Positions 8,318 through 16,400 of a DNA stretch of 48,261 nt are shown in pieces. The stretch's first letter is position 1. Each line of letters begins with the position of its first letter. The notes below the pieces were generated by a model. It saw only the letters and a program-made list of their open reading frames with translations, ran no database searches and was not told where the DNA came from. The stretch lies in the NCBI GenBank assembly GCA_001544655.2, contig FCOD02000040.1, positions 1 to 48,261 of the forward strand, given 5' to 3'. This stretch comes from Caballeronia turbans. GTDB lineage: Bacteria > Pseudomonadota > Gammaproteobacteria > Burkholderiales > Burkholderiaceae. The position numbers and the translations under genes are program-made.

Positions 8318-8765
8318 GACGGGCGTGAGGTCACGCCACGCCCATCGAAGGCGATCAGGCGCTGGTTGGAGATGGCGACGCGGTGCGTCTGGTGTGAGAG
8401 GTGCCCGAGCACCGCTTTGGGTCCGGCGAACGGGCGCTTGGCGTAGACCACCGATTCGCAGGTACGTAGCGGCGCCACCACCGGGCAAAGGTGGCGGGTC
8501 TAGCGAGACCGGTACTCGCCGAAGAACTGCAGCTCGCCGTGCCGCTGGGCCACTTCGAGCGCTTCGAGGAAGCGCCGGCTGAGTACGACGGGCAATCCGC
8601 GGGGCACGTGCACGGGTGCATACTGACCATCAACTCGGGCCGGTCGAGCGTGACTGTGAAGAAGAACTTCAGGCCGGTGATCGCGTGGTCAGCGACACGG
8701 CCGATGTGCCGTGGCCGACCAGATAAAGTCGGTAGCGCCGCAGGTCCTCGACAGTGGCCATGTCA
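8318..8765 (-). pseudogene. Relic of tyrosine recombinase joined to IS91-type transposase
   Basis: Read on the minus strand, the first part (about 8765-8590) encodes MATVEDLRRYRLYLVGHG and, after a frameshift, ITGLKFFFTVTLDRPELM, which is typical of the N-terminal SAM-like domain of IS91-associated tyrosine recombinases. It runs directly into the C-terminal part of an IS91-type Y2 transposase: RRFLEALEVAQRHGELQFFG, then, after a stop, VVYAKRPFAGPKAVLGHLSH and QTHRVAISNQRLIAFDG. Both genes are broken by stops and frameshifts, and the sequence between them has been deleted. The assignment rests on remembered family motifs. Confidence 0.75.
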
Positions 8766-8831
8766 GGTGAGCGCGCCTCTACCGCGCGAGCGGTTTCGTT
8801 CAGCGGCGACGAAGAGGCGAAGCAGCAGTGC

Positions 8832-9926
8832 TCAAGTACGCTTCTTCTGGGCCTTCGGCGGTGCGCCCGATGACGCTCTCACGATTAATTCGGCCTCCAA
8901 TTCAACGCTTCGGGCGGTACCTGGTTCTGAAAGCTCGGAAAGAATCATCTTTGCAGCATTTGTTCCGATTGCGGCGCTCGGGACACGGACGGTAGTAATC
9001 GGTATCGGTAGCTCGGACATAAGCTCAAAATCGTCGAATCCGGCGAGGCTCAGGTCGCCGGGGATCTTGTAGCCTTGATGCATCGCTTCCAGCATTGCGC
9101 CCATTGCAAACGAACCGTTGCCGCAAATCACCACGGTCGGCGGCTGCGGCGTGTTCATCACTTTCGAAAAGAGTTGTCGCCCGACGCGCGCGCCCCACAC
9201 GCCGTCGACCATGTGAGCGGCGGATATTCCCAATCCGTGCTCTGCAAGCGCATCGCGCACCCCTTCACGTCGGGCCTGCGCGCGATCGTTGGTATCGGTG
9301 TGCTGCGATAGCATCGCAAAACGGCGATGCCCCAGACCAACAAGATAAGTCGTGAAGTCGAAGAATGCGCGGTAGTTATCTACACCCACGCAAAGCGCGT
9401 CGCTGTTTTCTCGATAAACGAATGTGTTGACGAACGGAATCTGACGCTGCGATAGAAGGGGTTGCAGATCTCGATGATGAGCTTCGCCCACCAGTACGAC
9501 GGCATCGACTCCGCGTTCGAGCATGGTTCTGACTTGTCGATATTCCCGATCGAGGTCGTACTCCGAGCAACCGAGCAGAAGCGTGTATCCAGCCTGTTCG
9601 AGTGACTCCTGGAGTGCCTGTATGGCTGAAGCGAAATGCTCATTGGCCAACGTTGGGAAGACTGCCCCGATTGTTCCGGTCCGTTGAGTTGCAAGTGCTC
9701 GCGCTGCGGCGTGCGGCACCCAGCCGAGATGATCGATCGCGACCATGATTCGCGAGCGCAACTCGTCCGAGACGACCGTTGGATTGTTCATCACTCTGGA
9801 AACGGTCGCCGACGACACGCCGGCAAAGCGAGCGACGTCCCGCAAGGTCACCCCCGAGGTGCGCGAGCGCTTTGCGGCCGCGTGGGGTTCGGCCGCTTCC
9901 GCTGATATTAGTTTGCTCTTCGCCAT
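8832..9926 (-). CDS. LacI-family transcription regulator
   Basis: A 364-aa regulator with the LacI helix-turn-helix at about residues 25-50 (GVTLRDVARFAGVSSATVSR) and hinge helix (PHAAARALATQRTGTIGAVF). A periplasmic-binding-protein-like sensor domain follows, ending in the usual ITTVRVPSAAIG segment. It is divergent from the ABC importer operon that begins at 10536, with about 600 bases between, and is the natural candidate for controlling it. An IclR regulator closes the same operon, so the locus may have two levels of control. The effector is probably a small sugar or acid, but nothing in the sequence identifies it. Confidence 0.88.
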   Translation of the reverse strand: MAKSKLISAEAAEPHAAAKRSRTSGVTLRDVARFAGVSSATVSRVMNNPTVVSDELRSRIMVAIDHLGWVPHAAARALATQRTGTIGAVFPTLANEHFASAIQALQESLEQAGYTLLLGCSEYDLDREYRQVRTMLERGVDAVVLVGEAHHRDLQPLLSQRQIPFVNTFVYRENSDALCVGVDNYRAFFDFTTYLVGLGHRRFAMLSQHTDTNDRAQARREGVRDALAEHGLGISAAHMVDGVWGARVGRQLFSKVMNTPQPPTVVICGNGSFAMGAMLEAMHQGYKIPGDLSLAGFDDFELMSELPIPITTVRVPSAAIGTNAAKMILSELSEPGTARSVELEAELIVRASSGAPPKAQKKRT

Positions 9927-10535
9927 GCGTGGGGATGGTCGGATTCGCGCGAGATCATCGATTATATCAACGCCTTTCCTCGTTACTCCGCCATTAAGCG
10001 AAGACTTTTCCCGCCTCGATTCATTGCCTCGGCGATGTTTTCTGACGATGAGCGGCAGTGCACCTTCGATGCAAAGAAATGCTTCTTTCGATCATGTACG
10101 TAGTAGACCTATTGATAGCGGGGCCCCTCGATCTGAAGAGACAACGACTCTTGAGATCCGTGAAACATCTGATCGGCCCCCTCGCGACAAACAGAACAGA
10201 AATAACAGAAGTGTCGCTAAGCGGTTTGCTCGCCGCTGCTGGGATCCATTCTCGCGACGTCGCGCGGTGACCGCGTCGGGCCCAAAGTAGGTTCAAAGGA
10301 TCCAGCCGTATTCGACATCCGGGTATACCTGTAGGAAGGACATCGGTCCAATGCTCGCGCGGGTTACACCACGATGCGGGAAACCCCCTACATAGCTTTC
10401 ATTCAAGATTGAATAGAGTTCAATCAACGAACGTCGTAGTATCTTGGTGTCTTACAGGCACCAGACGCTGATCGGATCGGCGCGCACGAGAATGCTTGAA
10501 CTATCGCTGCACTTCACTCGCGGAAGGAGACACAG
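9927..10535. other. Long divergent promoter region
   Basis: These 609 bases separate the LacI gene from the ABC permease. I see no convincing coding frame. The half nearest the permease holds two overlapping palindromes at 10401-10424 and a degenerate TGTAGGG-type site at 10374-10392. A GGAAGGAGA ribosome site precedes the permease. A leader and extra regulatory sites are likely, but no fold with a known riboswitch pattern was recognised. Confidence 0.5.
10401..10424. promoter_or_regulatory. Two overlapping palindromes before the ABC operon
   Basis: ATTCAAgaTTGAAT (10401-10414) is a perfect 6-2-6 palindrome. Its right arm overlaps the start of ATTGAAtagagTTCAAT (10408-10424), a perfect 6-5-6 inverted repeat. 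They lie about 110 bases upstream of the permease start and are candidate operators for the LacI or IclR protein of this locus. No experimental link is known to me. Confidence 0.5.
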
Positions 10536-11402
10536 ATGTCAATGAAGTTATCGTCGCGGCAGGTCGATGGCCTGCAAGGCGGAAACGGAGGGCAACCCGG
10601 AGCGGCCGAACGTCCCAAAGCACGTCCGTCCGCCGGAATGCGCAAAGTCAAGCGGCTCGGCTGGAATCTGCTTCCACCGTTGACCTTCGTGGCCATCATC
10701 GCAATCTGGGCGGCGGCGGTGCGCCTCTTCGACATCCCCGCGTACGTCATGCCTGGTCCCGGGCTGGTTTTTTCACGACTCGTCGAGGAATATCCGCAGC
10801 TCTGGAGCAATTCGATCGTCACGGTGACGGAAATTGTCTGGGGCTTCGGATTGACGATAGTGACTGCAATCCCGGTAGGGCTCGTCATCGCGCTGTCGCC
10901 GCTTGCGAAACAGGTGGTTTATCCGCCGCTCATGTTTCTCCAGCTCGTGCCGAAGATCGCAGTGGCGCCGCTGTTCCTGGTCTGGCTCGGCTTCGGCATC
11001 GAGTCGAAGGTGCTGCTCACCGTCCTCATGACCTTCTTCCCTTTGCTGTTGGCCAGCGTCAGCGGCTTTCAGATTCTGGACAATCGTCTGCTCTATCTGA
11101 CGCAATCCATGGGCGCGAGCTCGTGGCAAACCTTTCGCTATCTGCGCCTTCCCTCAGCGCTGCCGGTCATCTTCTCCGGCATCAAGACGTCCGCCACCAT
11201 CGCCGCAACGGCTGCGATCGTCGCCGAGTTCGTCGGAGCGAACAAGGGTTTGGGCTACGTGCTGCTCCGAGGGACCAGCACGATGGACATCGGACTGACC
11301 TTCGCCGTGATTGCCGTGCTGACCTTTATCGGCATTGCCATCAACTACATCGTCGAATTCGCCGAATGGGCGATGACACCCTGGCAGCGCGATAAAAACT
11401 GA
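10536..11402 (+). CDS. ABC importer permease, NitT/TauT (SsuC-like) family
   Basis: An inner-membrane permease of 288 aa and first gene of the operon. It has a basic cytoplasmic N-terminus of about 45 residues, then six hydrophobic segments. The coupling-loop motif of the family is recognisable at about residues 190-215 (QSMGASSWQTFRYLRLPSAL). It would pair with the ATPase at 13027 and the binding protein at 11473, although the MaoC gene is inserted between those two. The family imports taurine, sulfonates, nitrate, pyrimidine precursors and aromatic acids, so it does not reveal the substrate. The downstream enzymes point to a carboxylic acid. Confidence 0.88.
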   Translation: MSMKLSSRQVDGLQGGNGGQPGAAERPKARPSAGMRKVKRLGWNLLPPLTFVAIIAIWAAAVRLFDIPAYVMPGPGLVFSRLVEEYPQLWSNSIVTVTEIVWGFGLTIVTAIPVGLVIALSPLAKQVVYPPLMFLQLVPKIAVAPLFLVWLGFGIESKVLLTVLMTFFPLLLASVSGFQILDNRLLYLTQSMGASSWQTFRYLRLPSALPVIFSGIKTSATIAATAAIVAEFVGANKGLGYVLLRGTSTMDIGLTFAVIAVLTFIGIAINYIVEFAEWAMTPWQRDKN

Positions 11403-11472
11403 CGTCGAGAACGAAAGAGCGATTGGCCCGATGTCGCCGTGGCCAACACCAACACCTTTGGAGACTAACAAG

Positions 11473-12480
11473 ATGCTTCGTTTTATCAGCCGCACGCTGG
11501 CCGCAAGCGCTGTGTCGTCAGCGTTGGTTTTTGGAGTGAGTGCCACCGCCGTCGCAGCGACGCCTGTCACATTCCAGCTGAATTGGGTCGCAGGGGGCTC
11601 GAACGCGGGGTTTGCCGCGGCGCTGACCGAGGGTTACTACAAGGAAGCGGGCCTTGACGTCACGTTGATCGAAGGCAATGGATCGGGCAATACAGCTCAA
11701 CTCGTGGCCGCGAATCGCGTGCAGTTGGCCTACGCCGATGCCGTCGCGGTGAGTCAGCTCATCGCGAAGGGCGCGCCGATGAAGGTCATCTCGACAGTCT
11801 ATCAATCCAACCCTAACGAAGTCTCGGCGCTGAAGAAGACGAATATCAACTCGATCAAGGACCTCAAAGGCAAGAAGGTGGGCGTTCCGTCCGGTTCGTC
11901 TCAAACGACGATGCTTCCGCTTTTCCTGAAGGCGAACGGGCTGAAGGAATCGGAGGTGAACCTGATCAACATGCCGTTGACGTCCATGGTTCCGACCTTG
12001 TTGCAAGGGCAAGTCGACGCGATCCTCGGATCGATCGATTCGTATCAGATTCAGCTGGAAGCGCAAGGCGCGCAGTTGACCAACTTTCGCTTCGCGGACT
12101 ACGGCGTGCCGACCGTCAGCACGTCGATCTTCGCGAACGAAACCTATCTCAAGGAGAACAGCGAGGTGGTCAAGAAGTTCGTTGCTGCGAGCCTGAAAGG
12201 CTGGAGCTTCGCGCTCGATAACCCGGCCAAGGCAATCAAGGATCTGAAGGCGGTCTTCCCGAATCTGTCGGAGAAGACGGCGACAGCAGAGCTTGCGGCC
12301 ATCACGCCGCTCTTTTGCAGCGGCGGCGCGAAGTACGTAGGTAAAGCGGAAGACGCGCAGTGGGTGAAGACGCAGGATCTCTTGTCGCAGGTCGGTCTGT
12401 TGCCCGCGGGTCGCGACCCGAAGTCGTATTACACGAACGATTTCCTTCCGCCGACGTCGGCCATGCGTGCGTGCAAGTGA
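11473..12480 (+). CDS. ABC importer periplasmic binding protein, NitT/TauT family
   Basis: A 335-aa protein with a Sec signal peptide of about 29 residues (ending SATAVAA). The mature part has the family's opening VTFQLNWVAGGSNAGFAAAL, the ligand-site segment EGNGSGNTAQLVAANRVQLA and LKGKKVGVPSGSSQTTMLPL. I chose the ATG at 11473 because TTTGGAGA precedes it and it opens a proper signal sequence; an earlier in-frame ATG at 11431 adds a non-signal stretch. NMT1/THI5-like proteins of this type bind varied small molecules. It is the determinant of what this cassette takes up. Confidence 0.88.
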   Translation: MLRFISRTLAASAVSSALVFGVSATAVAATPVTFQLNWVAGGSNAGFAAALTEGYYKEAGLDVTLIEGNGSGNTAQLVAANRVQLAYADAVAVSQLIAKGAPMKVISTVYQSNPNEVSALKKTNINSIKDLKGKKVGVPSGSSQTTMLPLFLKANGLKESEVNLINMPLTSMVPTLLQGQVDAILGSIDSYQIQLEAQGAQLTNFRFADYGVPTVSTSIFANETYLKENSEVVKKFVAASLKGWSFALDNPAKAIKDLKAVFPNLSEKTATAELAAITPLFCSGGAKYVGKAEDAQWVKTQDLLSQVGLLPAGRDPKSYYTNDFLPPTSAMRACK

Positions 12481-12505
12481 CTAAAGAAGTAACTAAAGGA
12501 CCGTC

Positions 12506-13030
12506 ATGACTGAACAGCGAAACATGGGACTGCGTTACTCGGACCTCGAAGTCGGATTGAAATTTCGCAGCCCCGGACGAACGATCACGGATGCGGACCT
12601 GGTCGGGTTCGCAGGCCTTACAGGCGACTTCTCCGAACTTCATACGAGCGATGTGTACGCGCAAGCCAGCCAGTTCGGCCGCCGCGTCGCGCACGGCATG
12701 CTCGGGCTCGCTTACGCGCACGGCCTGATGTGGGCGCGCACGGGCGAGTTGCGCGAAACCGCGATCGCGTTTCTCGGGATCAACGAATGGAAGTTTCTCA
12801 ACCCCATCTTTGTCGGCGACACGATCTTCGTCAACTACGAGATCAGTGAGCTTCGCGAGAGCAAGTCGCGGCCGACGCAAGCCATCGCGACCTTCGATGT
12901 CTCGGTCGTGGATCAGGACAACCGGGTCGTTCAGAAGGGCAAAAAAGCTTTGCTGGTGTCCAAGGTTCCCCTTTCTGCTGTCGCAGCAAGTAATTCGTCC
13001 GCCGCGAGCGGCGAGGAGCGGAAGTCATGA
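12506..13030 (+). CDS. MaoC-like (R)-hydratase
   Basis: A hot-dog-fold protein of 174 aa. The hydratase motif is intact: TGDFSELHTSDVYA, giving the catalytic pair D41 and H46, followed by the GRRVAHGMLGLAYAHGL helix. Such proteins add water to enoyl-CoA thioesters, mostly giving (R)-3-hydroxyacyl-CoA; some act on mesaconyl-type C4-C5 thioesters. It sits between the binding protein and the ATPase of the importer, and its stop overlaps the ATPase start (ATGA). That placement ties uptake to a CoA-thioester route. Substrate unknown. Confidence 0.82.
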   Translation: MTEQRNMGLRYSDLEVGLKFRSPGRTITDADLVGFAGLTGDFSELHTSDVYAQASQFGRRVAHGMLGLAYAHGLMWARTGELRETAIAFLGINEWKFLNPIFVGDTIFVNYEISELRESKSRPTQAIATFDVSVVDQDNRVVQKGKKALLVSKVPLSAVAASNSSAASGEERKS

Positions 13031-13878
13031 GTAATCAGGTTGCAGAACAGCGGGACACTGCGACGAAGTCCGGCGTACCGATCAGTATTCGACGCGTCGC
13101 CAAGACCTTCGGCGAAGACAGCGACAAGCCGTTTCAGGCGCTCAAGGAAATCAATATCGACATCCAGCCGGGCGAGTTCGTCTCCATCGTCGGCGCTTCC
13201 GGATGCGGCAAGAGCACCTTGATGCTGATGATCGCGGGTCTGCTCAGGCAGAGTCAGGGCGAGATTCTGGTCAACGGCAAGCCGGTGACGAAGCCGATCA
13301 CCGATGTCGGGATCGCGTTTCAGGATCATTTGCTGCTCGAATTCAGAACGGCGCTCGAAAACGTGATGCTGCAGGCCGACATCCGCGGCCTGCCGAAGAA
13401 GAAGATCGAGGCACGTGCAAAGGATCTGTTCGAGCAATTGCGTCTGACGCATGCGATGCAGAAGTATCCGCGGCAGTTGTCGGGCGGTATGCGGCAGCGC
13501 GTCTCGCTCGTCAGAACGCTGGTTCACGATCCGTCCGTCCTTTTGATGGATGAACCGTTCGGCGCACTGGATGCATTGACCCGGCTTCAGGTCCGGATGG
13601 ACCTTGAGGCGCTGTGGCTGCGTCGCCGCCCGACCGTCGTCTTCATCACGCACAGCGTGGAAGAAGCGGTGGGGTTGTCAGACCGCATATTGGTGATGAG
13701 CCCGAATCCCGGTGAGGTGGTCGACGAGATTACGGTCCATCTGCCGCGGCCGCGTCCCATTGTGCTGGGCGACGCGCCGGAATTTGCGGCCTACGTCGAC
13801 CGCATCTATGGGCATTTCGAACGCATGGGCGTGCTGCACGGCATCGAGGTGCCTAAGGCTACATCGGCCGCATCGTAA
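13027..13878 (+). CDS. ABC importer ATPase, NitT/TauT family
   Basis: The cytoplasmic ATPase of the importer, 283 aa. Walker A is GASGCGKST (residues 56-64), the signature is LSGGMRQR (151-158), Walker B is LLMDEP (172-177) followed by the D-loop FGALDALTR, and the switch histidine is in VVFITHSVEEA. The Q-loop reads FQDHLLLEF. The C-terminus carries the short extension typical of SsuB/TauB-type ATPases. Its start overlaps the MaoC stop. It pairs with the permease at 10536. Confidence 0.9.
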   Translation: MSNQVAEQRDTATKSGVPISIRRVAKTFGEDSDKPFQALKEINIDIQPGEFVSIVGASGCGKSTLMLMIAGLLRQSQGEILVNGKPVTKPITDVGIAFQDHLLLEFRTALENVMLQADIRGLPKKKIEARAKDLFEQLRLTHAMQKYPRQLSGGMRQRVSLVRTLVHDPSVLLMDEPFGALDALTRLQVRMDLEALWLRRRPTVVFITHSVEEAVGLSDRILVMSPNPGEVVDEITVHLPRPRPIVLGDAPEFAAYVDRIYGHFERMGVLHGIEVPKATSAAS

Positions 13879-13900
13879 ATCTGGCAAACGACAGGACGAC

Positions 13901-14695
13901 ATGAGCACAGCAACGGAACACGTCAGCCGGTTGGTCACGACCGAGGTGAACGGTTTTATCGCCACCGTGGGGATTAGTCATGGGCCGCTGAATCTGGTCA
14001 CGACCGGTTTGTTGCGCGAGTTGAACGAGGCGTTCTCGGCAGTGTCCGCGATGGCCGATATCCGTTGCGTGATTCTGCATGGAAGTCAGTCGCGCGCCTT
14101 TTGCGCGGGCAGCGACATCAAGGAATTCGCGCGCGTTCGCGAACAGGCCAGTGAAAAGAAGATCCTTTTCGAAGACATGGTGCTTCGTCAACTGGCGCGC
14201 CTGCCGATGCCGACTATCGCGGCGATCGACGGCGCAGCGCTCGGCGGCGGTCTCGAACTCGCCCTGGCTTGCGATCTGCGCGTGGCGCGACACGGCGTGG
14301 CGATGGGCCTGACCGAATCGCGTCTGGGCGGGCTCGCCGGTAGCGGTTCGCTGAGACTCACGCGCCTAGTCGGCCCGGCGCGAGCCAAGCTGATGTTGTT
14401 CACAGGCGAAACCATCGATTGCGCGCAGGCGCTGTCGTGGGGTCTGGTCGATCGCGTGACAGATGACGGAACCGCGCTGGATGCCGCGCTCGAACTTGCG
14501 GGAACCATCGCCGCGCGAGGGCCGGTGTCGAATCGCCTCGCCAAGGAACTCGTCGATGCCGCGCAAGATTTCCCGCTCGATGCGGGCCTGTCGATGTCGA
14601 CCGTGGCGCTCCAGAAGATATTCGACAGCAGAGACCTGCATGAAGGTGTGGATGCGTTCTTCTCCAAGCGCCCACCGTCGTTCAAGGGCCATTAA
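13901..14695 (+). CDS. Enoyl-CoA hydratase/isomerase family protein
   Basis: A crotonase-fold enzyme of 264 aa. The oxyanion-hole segments are FCAGSDIKEF and AAIDGAALGGGLELALACDL. Both acidic residues used by true hydratases are there, one in GGGLELALAC and one in GLTESRLGGL. The ATG at 13901 has AGGAC upstream; a longer in-frame start lies inside the ATPase gene. With the MaoC protein this cassette has two different hydratase folds, so either two hydration steps or a hydration and a C-C cleavage or isomerisation are likely. The substrate is not evident. Confidence 0.85.
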   Translation: MSTATEHVSRLVTTEVNGFIATVGISHGPLNLVTTGLLRELNEAFSAVSAMADIRCVILHGSQSRAFCAGSDIKEFARVREQASEKKILFEDMVLRQLARLPMPTIAAIDGAALGGGLELALACDLRVARHGVAMGLTESRLGGLAGSGSLRLTRLVGPARAKLMLFTGETIDCAQALSWGLVDRVTDDGTALDAALELAGTIAARGPVSNRLAKELVDAAQDFPLDAGLSMSTVALQKIFDSRDLHEGVDAFFSKRPPSFKGH

Positions 14696-14711
14696 GGCTT
14701 AAGCAAAGATC

Positions 14712-15452
14712 ATGAGTGTTACGAACCTGGAAATCGGCATGACCGAAAACGCGCAGGCCGCTGACTCGGCCTTGCTGGGCGACGGCGCAGTTCTCGTCTG
14801 GAACGATGTGGTATCCGAAGGCCGCGAGCAGTTTTATGAGTGGCATGACAAGGAGCACATCCCCGAAAGGCTTTCGATTCCTGGCTTCCGACGCGGACGC
14901 CGGTATGTCCGCTCGGGTCACTCGCCCGAGTGGCTGACCATGTACGAGGCGGTCGATCTGAACGTGGTGGTGTCGCCGGCTTATCTCGAACGTCTGAACG
15001 CGCCGACGCCCGCAACGGTCGATACGTTGCGCTACTTCCGAAACACATCCAGAGCGGTATGCCGAATCGTGCACTCGGTCGGGTCGAGTAGCGGCGGTCA
15101 TGTGCTCGCATTGCGTCTGGATGTGCCCGCGGCGCGGGCCGAAGCGATGAAGACATATCTCTGCACGGAGGTGTTTCCGCGTGCCGCTGCGTTGACGAGC
15201 GTCGTCGCCTGCCATCTCTACATGGCCGATCAATCCGGCAGCCATATCGACACCGCTGAGTCGAGCACGCGTGAGTTCGACGTGCCCGCCTGGGTAGTAC
15301 TCGTCGAAACCACCACACCGGAAGCGGCCGAAAGCGCCCGTGATCTTCTCGACGCCCGGAAGCTCGAATCGCTCGGTGTGACGGTGCGCCCCGACGGCAC
15401 AACTTATTCGTTGGAGATCTGCCGGCTGGCACATGCTCCGGCAGACATTTGA
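14712..15452 (+). CDS. Dimeric alpha/beta-barrel protein, function unknown
   Basis: A 246-aa protein that I recognise only at fold level. The N-terminal half has EQFYEWHDKEHIPERLSIPG followed by FRRGRRYV, the hallmark of EthD/DUF4286-like ferredoxin barrels found beside catabolic enzymes. The second half looks like another barrel repeat (VLALRLDVPAARAEAMKTYL). Members are often tautomerase-, isomerase- or lyase-like helpers, but few have a proven reaction. H28-type histidines in the WHDKEH motif may be functional. It lies between the enoyl-CoA hydratase and the FAH-family gene, in the same operon. Confidence 0.65.
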   Translation: MSVTNLEIGMTENAQAADSALLGDGAVLVWNDVVSEGREQFYEWHDKEHIPERLSIPGFRRGRRYVRSGHSPEWLTMYEAVDLNVVVSPAYLERLNAPTPATVDTLRYFRNTSRAVCRIVHSVGSSSGGHVLALRLDVPAARAEAMKTYLCTEVFPRAAALTSVVACHLYMADQSGSHIDTAESSTREFDVPAWVVLVETTTPEAAESARDLLDARKLESLGVTVRPDGTTYSLEICRLAHAPADI

Positions 15453-15479
15453 ACGCTAGACCACTCAAGAGAGACTGCG

Positions 15480-16331
15480 ATGAAACTGGTAAGACACGGG
15501 CAACCCGGCGAGGAGCGCCCGGGCATCATTGACGCGCAAGGTCAGATTCGCGACCTCGGCGACCGTTGCAAGGATTTCGATCCCGCGTTTTTTGCGGGCG
15601 ATGGCCTTCAGCAGTTGAAAGAGATCGACGTGCAGAGCCTTCCGGTCGTCGCAGCCGATACGCGTCTTGGGCCGTGCATCGCGCAACCCGGGACGTTCCT
15701 GGCCATCGGCCTGAACTACGTTCAGCATGCCATCGAGACAAACGCGCCGATCCCGACGGATCCCATCATCTTCAGCAAGGCGCCGTCCTGCGTGTCGGGT
15801 CCGAACGATCCGGTGCTCCTTCCCAAAGGGTCGACTAAGACCGACTGGGAAGTGGAGCTTGCCTTCGTCGTCGGCAAGCGCGCTCACTATGTCGAGGAGT
15901 CCGAGGCGCTCGATTACATCGCGGGCTATTTCATCTGCAACGATGTGTCGGAGCGCGAGTTCCAGCTCGAACGAAGCGGCCAGTGGCAGAAAGGAAAGAT
16001 GTTTCCCACCTTCGGCCCCATCGGTCCGTGGCTCGTCACGTCCGATGAAATCGCTGACGTGCAGAACCTCGGGCTCTGGCTCGAACTGAACGGCAAGCGC
16101 ATCCAGAACTCGTCGACCAGCGACATGATTTTTTCGATCGCGAAGATTCTTTCCGAAACGAGTCAGTACGTAGTCTTGCAGCCGGGCGACATCATTACCA
16201 CCGGCACACCGCCGGGCGTCGGCCTGGGCATGAAGCCGGAGGCTTATCTGAAGCCCGGCGACGTCATGCGGCTCGGCGTGGACGGGCTCGGTGTGCAGGA
16301 ACAGCGCGTTCTGCGTTGGGGCGAACAGTGA
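15480..16331 (+). CDS. Fumarylacetoacetate hydrolase family protein
   Basis: A metal-dependent FAH-fold enzyme of 283 aa. The small N-terminal lobe (MKLVRHGQPGEERPGIIDAQ) and the catalytic core are complete: the acidic metal ligands lie in DWEVELAFVVG and NDVSEREFQ, and the core ends with ITTGTPPGVGLGM. The closest match I recall is the 2,4-diketo-3-deoxy-L-fuconate hydrolase type, which cleaves a C-C bond in an acyl pyruvate; ureidoglycolate lyase-like and 2-keto-acid hydratase members look similar. In this operon it could cleave a beta-diketo acid. The true substrate cannot be read from the sequence. Confidence 0.82.
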   Translation: MKLVRHGQPGEERPGIIDAQGQIRDLGDRCKDFDPAFFAGDGLQQLKEIDVQSLPVVAADTRLGPCIAQPGTFLAIGLNYVQHAIETNAPIPTDPIIFSKAPSCVSGPNDPVLLPKGSTKTDWEVELAFVVGKRAHYVEESEALDYIAGYFICNDVSEREFQLERSGQWQKGKMFPTFGPIGPWLVTSDEIADVQNLGLWLELNGKRIQNSSTSDMIFSIAKILSETSQYVVLQPGDIITTGTPPGVGLGMKPEAYLKPGDVMRLGVDGLGVQEQRVLRWGEQ

Positions 16332-16400
16332 TCGACCTTGCGGGCCGCTTCGCAGCAGGCGGCCGCGCACGTCGAGTGACCACGAAAGACTGGGCGGATC

